Assembly: GCF_900091435.1 (NCBI RefSeq)
Contig: NZ_FMCS01000006.1
Span: 85,927 to 149,926 of the forward strand
Reading direction: 5' to 3'
DNA: 64,000 nt
From: Micromonospora chaiyaphumensis
GTDB lineage: Bacteria > Actinomycetota > Actinomycetes > Mycobacteriales > Micromonosporaceae
The translations under genes and the position numbers were made by a program. Of the stretch, positions 57,775-64,000 are shown piece after piece. The notes below the pieces were generated by a model. It was not told the DNA's origin. It did not search any database and worked only from the letters and a program-made list of their open reading frames with translations. Numbering within the stretch: position 1 is the first letter of the stretch; each line of letters starts with the position of its first letter.

Positions 57775-60366
57775 TCAGGCGGCCGTCACCGTCAGGCCGT
57801 CCTTGGTGTCCGACAGGTCCACCTGCACCGTGTCGCCGTCGCGGATCTGGCCGGCCAGGAGGGCCTTCGCGAGCTGGTCGCCGATCGCCGACTGCACCAG
57901 GCGGCGCAGCGGGCGGGCGCCGTAGATCGGGTCGTACCCGTGCTCGGCCAGCCACACCCGGGCGGCGTCGCTGATGTCCAGCGACAACCGGCGGTCCGCG
58001 AGACGGCGTCGCATCCGGTCGAGCTGGATGTCGACGATGGCCCGCAGGTCCTCGCCCTGGAGGGCGGCGAACACCACGATGTCGTCGAGGCGGTTGAGGA
58101 ACTCCGGCTTGAAGTGCGACCGGACCACCGCGAGCACGCCCTCCCGGCGCTGCTCCTCGGCCAGCGTCAGGTCGCTGATCACCGACGACCCCAGGTTCGA
58201 GGTGAGGATAAGGATCGCGTTGCGGAAGTCCACCGTGCGACCCTGGCCGTCGGTGAGCCGGCCGTCGTCGAGCACCTGGAGCAGCACGTCGAAGACGTCC
58301 GGGTGCGCCTTCTCCACCTCGTCCAGCAGGATCACCGAGTACGGCCGGCGGCGCACCGCCTCGGTGAGCTGGCCGCCCTCCTCGTAGCCGACGTAACCGG
58401 GCGGGGCGCCGACCAGGCGGGCGACGGAGTGCTTCTCGCCGTACTCGCTCATGTCGATGCGGACCATGGCCCGCTCGTCGTCGAAGAGGAACTCGGCGAG
58501 CGCCTTGGCCAGCTCGGTCTTGCCCACACCGGTCGGGCCGAGGAAGAGGAAGCTGCCGGTCGGGCGGTCCGGGTCGGCGACGCCGGCCCGGGCGCGGCGG
58601 ACCGCGTCGGACACCGACGTGACCGCCTCGGTCTGGCCGACGACCCGGGAGCCCAGCGTCTCCTCCATCCGGAGCAGCTTGGCGGTCTCACCCTCCAGGA
58701 GCCGGCCGGCGGGGATGCCGGTCCAGGAGGCGACGACGGCGGCGATGTCGTCCGCGCCGACCTCCTCCTTGAGCATCGCGCCGTCGGCCTGGAGCCGGGC
58801 CAGCTCCTCCTCGGCCTGCTTCAGCTCGGCCTGGAGGGCGGGGATCCGGCCGTAGCGCAGCTCGGCGGCACGCTCCAGCTCGCCGTCACGCTCGGCCCGC
58901 TCGGCCTCGCCGCCGAGCCGCTCCAGCTCCTCCTTGGCGGTGGAGAGCTTGGTGATGTGGCTCTTCTCCAGCTGCCAGCGCTCGGAGAGCGCGGTGAGCT
59001 GCTCGCGCTTGTCGGCCAGCTCCTTGCGCAGCCGGGCCAGCCGCTCGGCGGAGGCGGCGTCCGGCTCCTTGGCCAGCGCCATCTCCTCGATCTCCAGCCG
59101 GCGCACCGCCCGCTCGATCTCGTCCACCTCGACCGGGCGGGAGTCGATCTCCATCCGGAGTCGCGAGGCGGACTCGTCGACCAGGTCGATCGCCTTGTCC
59201 GGGAGGAACCGGTCGGTGATGTAGCGGTCGGAGAGGGCGGCGGCGGCGACCAGCGCGGCGTCGGTGATCCGGACGCCGTGGTGCACCTCGTAGCGCTCCT
59301 TCAGGCCGCGCAGGATGCCGATGGTGTCCTCGATGGTCGGCTCGCCGACCAGCACCGGCTGGAATCGGCGCTCCAGCGCCGGGTCCTTCTCGATGTGCTC
59401 GCGGTACTCGTCCAGCGTGGTGGCGCCCACCATCCGCAGCTCGCCGCGGGCCAGCATCGGCTTGAGCATGTTGCCGGCGTCCATCGAGCCCTCGCCCTTG
59501 CCCGCGCCGACCACGGTGTGCAGCTCGTCGAGGAAGGTGATGACCTGGCCGTCGGAGTTCTTGATCTCCTCAAGCACCGACTTGAGCCGCTCCTCGAACT
59601 GGCCGCGGTACTGCGCGCCCGCCACCATGGCGCCGAGGTCGAGCGAGACGAGCTTCTTGTCCCGCAGCGACTCCGGCACGTCGCCGGCGACGATCCGCTG
59701 GGCCAGGCCCTCGACGATGGCGGTCTTGCCGACGCCCGGCTCGCCGATCAGCACCGGGTTGTTCTTGGTACGCCGGGAGAGCACCTGGATCACCCGGCGG
59801 ATCTCCGAGTCCCGGCCGATGACCGGGTCGATCTTCCCCTCGCGGGCGCTCGCGGTCAGGTCGACGCCGTACTTCGCGAGCGCCTGGTAGGTCTGCTCGG
59901 GGTCGGCCGTGGTGACCCGCCGGTCCCCACCGCGCACGGTCGGGAAGGCGGCGACCAGGTTCTCCTCGGTGGCGCCGGAGTTCTTCAGCGCGACGGAGAC
60001 CGCGCCGCCCACCCGGGCCAGCCCGGCCAGCAGGTGCTCGGTGGAGGTGTACTCGTCGCCCAGCGGCCGCGCGATCTGCTCGGCAGCGCCGATGGCGTTG
60101 ACGAACTCCCGGGCCAGGGTCGGCTCGGCGATGCTGGAGCCGCGCGCCGCGGGCAGGGCGTCGACCGAGCGCTGGGCGACCCGGCGCAGCTCGGCGGGGT
60201 CGGCCCCGACGGCGCGCAGCAGGCCGGCGGCGGTCGAGCCCTCGGTGTCCAGCAGCGACAGCAGCAGGTGCCAGGGCTCCACGGTGGCGTGACCGCGCTG
60301 GTTCGCCAGCGCGACGGCACCGGTGATGGTCTCGCGGCTCTTGGTGGTGAGTCGTTCCGTGTTCAT
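57775..60366 (-). CDS. clpB: ATP-dependent disaggregase ClpB
   Basis: 863 residues. Complete Hsp100: Clp_N domain (1-150), AAA-1 with Walker A GEPGVGKTA (about 201-209) and FLDELHTV, a middle coiled coil (about 405-525), AAA-2 with GPTGVGKTE and YEEGGQLTEAVRRRPYSVILLDEVEKAHPDVF, and a ClpB-D2 tail. It rescues aggregated proteins with DnaK/GrpE. ATG at 60366 with GGGGGAG upstream. A near-perfect HAIR element 46 bp upstream indicates HspR control and heat-shock induction. Confidence 0.98.
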   Translation of the reverse strand: MNTERLTTKSRETITGAVALANQRGHATVEPWHLLLSLLDTEGSTAAGLLRAVGADPAELRRVAQRSVDALPAARGSSIAEPTLAREFVNAIGAAEQIARPLGDEYTSTEHLLAGLARVGGAVSVALKNSGATEENLVAAFPTVRGGDRRVTTADPEQTYQALAKYGVDLTASAREGKIDPVIGRDSEIRRVIQVLSRRTKNNPVLIGEPGVGKTAIVEGLAQRIVAGDVPESLRDKKLVSLDLGAMVAGAQYRGQFEERLKSVLEEIKNSDGQVITFLDELHTVVGAGKGEGSMDAGNMLKPMLARGELRMVGATTLDEYREHIEKDPALERRFQPVLVGEPTIEDTIGILRGLKERYEVHHGVRITDAALVAAAALSDRYITDRFLPDKAIDLVDESASRLRMEIDSRPVEVDEIERAVRRLEIEEMALAKEPDAASAERLARLRKELADKREQLTALSERWQLEKSHITKLSTAKEELERLGGEAERAERDGELERAAELRYGRIPALQAELKQAEEELARLQADGAMLKEEVGADDIAAVVASWTGIPAGRLLEGETAKLLRMEETLGSRVVGQTEAVTSVSDAVRRARAGVADPDRPTGSFLFLGPTGVGKTELAKALAEFLFDDERAMVRIDMSEYGEKHSVARLVGAPPGYVGYEEGGQLTEAVRRRPYSVILLDEVEKAHPDVFDVLLQVLDDGRLTDGQGRTVDFRNAILILTSNLGSSVISDLTLAEEQRREGVLAVVRSHFKPEFLNRLDDIVVFAALQGEDLRAIVDIQLDRMRRRLADRRLSLDISDAARVWLAEHGYDPIYGARPLRRLVQSAIGDQLAKALLAGQIRDGDTVQVDLSDTKDGLTVTAA

Positions 60367-60411
60367 GGGCTCCCCCGGATCGGCGTGTCCACTGGGAAGG
60401 ACACAACCAGA

Positions 60412-60432
60412 GTTGAGTCTATTCCGCTCAAC
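60412..60432. promoter_or_regulatory. HAIR operator (HspR binding site) upstream of clpB
   Basis: GTTGAGT-N7-GCTCAAC is a perfect 7-bp inverted repeat with a 7-bp spacer, flanked symmetrically by AG/CT, and is close to the HspR consensus CTTGAGT-N7-ACTCAAG. Lies 46-66 bp upstream of the clpB ATG, where HspR would repress it. Confidence 0.85.
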
Positions 60433-60451
60433 TCCAGCGATGTGACGCCCA

Positions 60452-61567
60452 TCACTGTGGCTGTTTGTCCAGCATGACCCTGATCCAGCGCCGGTTGGCG
60501 GTCCAGCCCGTGCCGAGCACCACGTCGTCCGGGCCGCGGGCGGCGATCGTGCCGTCACCCACGACCGTGAGGTAATGCTCCCCGGTGAGCGGCCAGTCCA
60601 CCCGGTAGTAGCGGCCGCCGGCCACCACGCCCACCCCGTCCGGGCTGGTCACCGCCACCAGCTCGGCCCCGAGCGGCGCCACCGAGCGGGCCTGCGCGGG
60701 ATGCCCGGCGGCCCGGACCAGGGCCCACTCGAGACCGGCCACCAGCCGCCACAGCGCCGGGAAACCCGTCCGGTCGGGGCGCTCCCCGACCAGCCACACG
60801 CCGCCGTCCGGGGCGATCACCACCCGCAGCACGCCCACCTCGTCGCCCCGCCAGGACAGCGGCGTGGGCGCCCAGTGCCGGCCCGCGTCCCGGGACAGCG
60901 CGGCGTAGGGGCGGCCGTCGCGCGCGCCGGCCGCCACCACGAGGTCGCCCGAGTGGCCCACGGTGTTCAGCCCGGGTACGGCCGGCTGGGCGGGCAACGG
61001 CCGCAGGGTCACGCCGTCCCACTCGGCCACGGCGCCGCGCCCCTCGTCCACCTGGAAGCGGCCCCGCGCGGCCACCAGCGGGGCCGGCTCCGCCCCCGTG
61101 CTGTGGACGAAGGTCGCCCCGCCGTCGGTCGACGTGTACCAGCCGTACGGCTCGGAGAGCAGCACGAGCGCCCCCGGGACGGCGTAGAGCTGCTGGCTCG
61201 CCGCCACCGGACGGGGGTGCCGCAGGGCTCGCCAGGTACGGCCACCGTCCACGGTGGCGTACAGCAGCGGAGGGTCGCAGCCGCGGCGGGGCGGCGGGTT
61301 GTCGCAGGCGGCGACGAAGAGGGCGTAGCCGTGGTCGGCGTCGGAGAACTCCACGAACGGGCGGTCGTACCGGCTGTCGACGGCGACCCGGACGTGGCGT
61401 ACCTCGTCGAAAGCGACGGCCCGCGACGGCGCCGGCACGGTCGGCGCCGGCCGCGGGGACGCGGACGACCGGTCCGGTGGGTTCCGGCGGACGTCGCCGA
61501 TCGAGCAGGCGGCGAGGGCCGGCACCAGCAGCAGACCGATACCCGGGAGCATTCGGCGCCCGATCAT
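60452..61567 (-). CDS. Secreted lipoprotein with BNR/Asp-box-type repeats
   Basis: 371 residues. Lipobox LAAC with Cys21 as lipid site, then a Pro/Ser linker and a beta-propeller with Asp-box-like turns: SDADHGYAL, ATVDGGRTWRAL, TSTDGGATFVHS and LSRDAGRHWAPTP. Such propellers occur in sialidases and in photosystem-assembly-like proteins, but no glycosidase residues can be assigned. ATG with GGAGGAGG upstream. Reads towards clpB and ends in front of its HAIR element. Divergent from the antiporter operon. Confidence 0.85.
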   Translation of the reverse strand: MIGRRMLPGIGLLLVPALAACSIGDVRRNPPDRSSASPRPAPTVPAPSRAVAFDEVRHVRVAVDSRYDRPFVEFSDADHGYALFVAACDNPPPRRGCDPPLLYATVDGGRTWRALRHPRPVAASQQLYAVPGALVLLSEPYGWYTSTDGGATFVHSTGAEPAPLVAARGRFQVDEGRGAVAEWDGVTLRPLPAQPAVPGLNTVGHSGDLVVAAGARDGRPYAALSRDAGRHWAPTPLSWRGDEVGVLRVVIAPDGGVWLVGERPDRTGFPALWRLVAGLEWALVRAAGHPAQARSVAPLGAELVAVTSPDGVGVVAGGRYYRVDWPLTGEHYLTVVGDGTIAARGPDDVVLGTGWTANRRWIRVMLDKQPQ

Positions 61568-61585
61568 GGGGCCTCCTCCGCACGG

Positions 61586-61591
61586 TAGCCT
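61586..61591 (+). promoter_or_regulatory. -10 box of a leaderless antiporter-operon transcript
   Basis: TAGCCT (TANNNT) ends seven bases before the GTG at 61599, with no ribosome binding site between, so transcription would begin at the start codon. Confidence 0.5.
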
Positions 61592-61598
61592 TGCGCGG

Positions 61599-62099
61599 GT
61601 GCGAGTACGTGTCGAACAGACTGCCCTACCGGGGATCGGCGTCCGTCACGATTTGATGACGGAATCCGGCCGGCGGCTCGGCGTGGTCTCCCACCGCAAT
61701 GGCCGCCGCGACCTGGTCCTCTACGACCCGGACGACCCCGACTCCTGTCAGCACGACATACCGCTGACCGACGACGAGGCGGAGGCGCTGGCCGACATCC
61801 TCGGCGCGTCGCTGATGCTCGGCCAGCTCGCCGGGCTGCGCGACCAGGCCGCCGGGCTGCTCACCGAGCAGATCGCCATCCCGGCCGGCTCCCGCTACGT
61901 CGGCCGGCCGCTCGGTGACACCAAGGCTCGCACCCGCACCAGCGCCTCCATCGTGGCGGTGCTGCGTCAGGGCGAGGTCATCGTCTCGCCCGATCCCACC
62001 TTCCGGTTCCAGGCCGGTGACGTGGTCGTCGTGGTCGGCACCCGGCAGGGGCTCGACGGCGTCACCGCGATCCTCGCCGAAGCCGACCCGGACGGCTGA
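61599..62099 (+). CDS. Cation:proton antiporter regulatory subunit (KhtT-like, RCK_C)
   Basis: 166 residues. N-terminal part VRVEQTALPGIGVRHDLMTESGRRLGVVSHRNGRRDLVLYD matches the KhtT regulatory subunit, and the C-terminal RCK_C (TrkA-C) domain is IPAGSRYVGRPLGDTKARTRTSASIVAVLRQGEVIVSPDPTFRFQAGDVVVVVGTRQGL. It should bind a nucleotide and gate the transporter encoded next, seven bases downstream. The GTG at 61599 fits the leaderless promoter. Confidence 0.92.
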   Translation: MRVRVEQTALPGIGVRHDLMTESGRRLGVVSHRNGRRDLVLYDPDDPDSCQHDIPLTDDEAEALADILGASLMLGQLAGLRDQAAGLLTEQIAIPAGSRYVGRPLGDTKARTRTSASIVAVLRQGEVIVSPDPTFRFQAGDVVVVVGTRQGLDGVTAILAEADPDG

Positions 62100-62106
62100 G
62101 GCGCGG

Positions 62107-63315
62107 ATGCACGAAACCACCACGCTGCTCGTCGAGGTCGGCGCGCTGCTGCTCCTGCTCGGCCTGCTCGGCCGCCTCAGCCGCCGCTTCGGTGTCTCAC
62201 CCATCCCCCTCTACCTGCTCGCCGGCCTCGCCTTCGGTCACGGCGGCCTGCTGCCGCTCAACGCCAGCGAGGAGTTCTTCGCCATCGGTGCGGAGATCGG
62301 CGTCATCCTGCTGCTCGTCATGCTCGGCCTGGAATACAGCGCCAACGAACTGGTGGGAAACCTCCGCTCGGCCGCACCGGCCGGCCTGATCGACGCCGTG
62401 CTCAACGCGCTGCCCGGCTTCGCCTTCGCCCTCCTGCTCGGCTGGGGCTGGGTGGCCGCCGTGGTGCTCGCCGGCGTCACCTGGGTCTCCTCGTCGGGCG
62501 TCATCGCGAAGGTCCTCGGCGACCTCGGCCGGGTCGGTAACCGGGAGACCCCGGTGATCCTCTCCGTCCTGGTGATCGAGGACCTGGCGATGGCCCTCTA
62601 CCTGCCGCTGGTCACCGCGCTGCTCGCCGGGGTCGGCCTGGTCAAGGGCGGCATCGCGCTCGCCGTCGCGGTCCTCACCGTGATCCTCGTGCTGGCCGTC
62701 GCGATCCGGTACGGCCACCTGATCTCCGCCGCGCTCTCCGCGAAGGACCCGGAGGCCCTCCTGCTCGGGGTGCTCGGCCTGACCCTGCTGGTCGCGGGCG
62801 TCGCGGCCAAGCTCCAGGTCTCCGCCGCGGTCGGCGCGTTCCTGGTCGGCATCGCCCTGTCCGGGCCGGTGGCGCACCACGCCACCGAGCTGCTGTCGCC
62901 GCTGCGGGATCTCTTCGCCGCGGTGTTCTTCGTCTTCTTCGGCCTGGTCACCAAGCCGCTGGACATGCCGCCGGTGCTGCTGCCCGCGCTGCTCCTGGCC
63001 GTGGTCACCATGGGGACGAAGCTCGCCACCGGGTGGCTGGCCGCCCGCCGGGCCGGAATCGCCGAGCCCGGTCGCTGGCGGGCCGGGTTCGCGCTCACCC
63101 CGCGCGGGGAGTTCTCCATCGTCATCGCCGGCCTGGCGGTCGCCGCCGCCTACCCGGTCGAGCCCCGGCTGGCGGCGCTCGCCACCGCGTACGTGCTGAT
63201 CACCGTGGTGACCGGGCCCATCCTGGCCCGCCTGCCCGACCTGCCCTGGTTCAAGCGCTGGCTGCGCCGGCGCAGCGCCGCCCGGCGGCCGGTGCCGGTG
63301 GGAGTGTCCGACTGA
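62107..63315 (+). CDS. CPA2-type cation:proton antiporter (KhtU-like)
   Basis: 402 residues, about 11-12 helices. Typical CPA2 features: FGVSPIPLYLLAGLAFGHGGLLPL, GVILLLVMLGLEYSANEL, VTWVSSSGVIAKVL and VLVIEDLAMALYLPL with the ion-binding acidic residue in the IED motif. Later blocks are LQVSAAVGAFLVGIALSG and TPRGEFSIVIAG. K+(Na+)/H+ exchange is expected, controlled by the KhtT-like subunit. ATG start seven bases after the regulator stop. Confidence 0.94.
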   Translation: MHETTTLLVEVGALLLLLGLLGRLSRRFGVSPIPLYLLAGLAFGHGGLLPLNASEEFFAIGAEIGVILLLVMLGLEYSANELVGNLRSAAPAGLIDAVLNALPGFAFALLLGWGWVAAVVLAGVTWVSSSGVIAKVLGDLGRVGNRETPVILSVLVIEDLAMALYLPLVTALLAGVGLVKGGIALAVAVLTVILVLAVAIRYGHLISAALSAKDPEALLLGVLGLTLLVAGVAAKLQVSAAVGAFLVGIALSGPVAHHATELLSPLRDLFAAVFFVFFGLVTKPLDMPPVLLPALLLAVVTMGTKLATGWLAARRAGIAEPGRWRAGFALTPRGEFSIVIAGLAVAAAYPVEPRLAALATAYVLITVVTGPILARLPDLPWFKRWLRRRSAARRPVPVGVSD

Positions 63316-63324
63316 CCTCGGCCC

Positions 63325-63356
63325 GGGCCGGGTCGACCGTACGGTCGACCCGGCCC
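63325..63356. terminator. Perfect 32-nt palindrome, terminator-like, after the antiporter gene
   Basis: Arms GGGCCGGGTCGACCGT and its exact complement meet without spacer. As RNA it can form a stem of about 14 bp with a tight loop. Nine bases after the antiporter stop, so a terminator is the simplest reading. Confidence 0.7.
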
Positions 63357-63486
63357 AGCCAACGGTTGCCGAATTGATTCCGGGAAGGTCTACCGCCGCC
63401 CCGCGGAACCGCGTTAACGTTTCGGCCCAGCAGCCAGGGTCCGCGGGTGGCCGGTGCCCCCGCCAGCGGAAGCGGAAGGTCGGCCG

Positions 63487-63915
63487 GTGAGCGTGCAGGA
63501 AGAGACGTTCCACGGCTTCGCCAATCCCGTCGACCCCTCGCCCGCCGAGCTGCGGTCGTGGGCCTACCAGCCGGATTCCGTCCCGCTCACCTCGATGCCG
63601 CCCGACTGGGACCTGCTGGTCGCCGGGGACCACCTGGTGCAGACGCTCTTCGACCTGGCCATGGACCCGGCCTGCCCGGCCCGCCGGTTCGCCCTGCACT
63701 GCCTCTACATCTACGCGGCCGACGGCATCCGGACGAACTTCCGGGCCCACCCGAAGCGCCGCTTCCGCAAGCTCGTCGAGCAGGCCGAGCGGGCCGGCGA
63801 CGAGCTGATGCGCAACTGGGCGCACAACAGCCGGGTGCTGCTGGCGCGGCCCGACCTCTTCGCCTACCGGGACTGGTGCGAAGGCGGGCTGGTGCGGGAG
63901 AACCGGCGGCTCTAG
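63487..63915 (+). CDS. Conserved actinobacterial protein of unknown function
   Basis: 142 residues, soluble, helical. Distinctive blocks WAYQPDSVPLTSMPPDWDLLVAGDHLV, DPACPARRFALHCLYIYAADGIR and RRFRKLVEQAERAGDELMRNWAHNSRVLL are of the kind kept in many actinobacteria, but I recall no function. GTG at 63487 has GGAAGG seven bases upstream; an earlier in-frame GTG at 63454 is less likely. Confidence 0.75.
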   Translation: MSVQEETFHGFANPVDPSPAELRSWAYQPDSVPLTSMPPDWDLLVAGDHLVQTLFDLAMDPACPARRFALHCLYIYAADGIRTNFRAHPKRRFRKLVEQAERAGDELMRNWAHNSRVLLARPDLFAYRDWCEGGLVRENRRL

Positions 63916-63928
63916 TTCCTGATACCTG

Positions 63929-64000
63929 ACGGCGAACGAGCCGGCACCCCCTCCCTGCGTCACAGCGTCCCGACCCGCACCGTTTACGGCGAACGGGCCG
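63929..64000. repeat. Direct repeat ACGGCGAACG(A/G)GCCG, cut by window end
   Basis: Copies at 63929-63943 and 63986-64000 are 57 bp apart with one difference. The second copy touches the window edge, so any further copies are invisible. Meaning unknown. Confidence 0.45.

Noticed and set aside
57295..60477. 1060-residue open frame antisense to clpB
   Set aside because: Shadow of clpB; no recognisable domain and no ribosome site.
1..64000. Biosynthetic gene cluster, prophage or CRISPR array
   Set aside because: No PKS/NRPS, terpene synthase or lanthipeptide enzymes, no phage structural or integrase genes, and no regularly spaced repeats were seen.

Overview
The window is a very GC-rich, densely packed actinobacterial chromosome segment. 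GC-biased third codon positions, many GTG starts, leaderless TANNNT promoters, SigE-family sigma factors, FabG4/HtdX-type fatty acid genes, Pnkp/Hen1 and an HspR-type (HAIR) operator all point to the Actinomycetota. The overall flavour is Micromonosporaceae, probably Micromonospora; that genus call is inference from gene content, not a database match. There is no prophage, CRISPR array, rRNA or tRNA that I can see. The only recognisable mobile-element gene is one stand-alone TnpB-like ORF.

Layout. 0-10 kb: a Gly/Tyr-rich membrane protein, then purine biosynthesis on the minus strand (purS-purQ-purL, with a ComB-family gene behind purL), a secreted trypsin-like protease, a YbjQ-family protein and purB. 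10-14 kb: a SigE-family sigma factor with a membrane-anchored partner, divergent from a secreted beta-helix/PKD/fascin-like protein. 14-26 kb: a lipid-metabolism block with a FadA2-like thiolase divergent from fabG4-like and MaoC genes, two DedA paralogues around a NarL-type two-component system, a TetR regulator, an SCP2 protein, an acyl-CoA dehydrogenase and an acyl-CoA synthetase. 27-38 kb: purD, purA and fba among a DUF559-type nuclease gene, a lipid-kinase-like protein, a Pro-rich ParA/MinD-like ATPase, DUF3151 and a LOG-family protein. 38-46 kb: a SigE-family sigma factor co-transcribed with an LCP protein, an LPxTG surface protein, the Hen1-Pnkp RNA-repair operon and a third DedA protein. 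46-52 kb: ArsR, pyrE, an SDR enzyme, three membrane proteins and the TnpB-like gene. 52-57.7 kb: a minus-strand operon DUF4178-DUF2617-DUF4247-DUF350-membrane protein-spermidine-synthase-like protein. 57.8-64 kb: clpB under a HAIR operator, a lipoprotein, a KhtT/KhtU-type cation/proton antiporter and a conserved protein of unknown function.

Points that stand out. (1) A 60-nt palindromic element of fixed architecture (21-nt arms, 18-nt spacer) occurs three times. Two copies bracket the DUF559/AbiEi-like nuclease gene, and one supplies that gene's stop codon. (2) The TnpB-like protein carries Gly where the RuvC-II catalytic Glu is normally found and is followed by tandem hairpins. (3) The spermidine-synthase/DUF350/DUF4178/DUF4247/DUF2617 operon looks like an uncharacterised envelope system. 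(4) The fadA2/fabG4 divergent promoter and the tetR/SCP2 divergent promoter share a CCTAC-N6-GTAGG palindrome, suggesting one local lipid regulon. Several genes appear to be read from leaderless transcripts.
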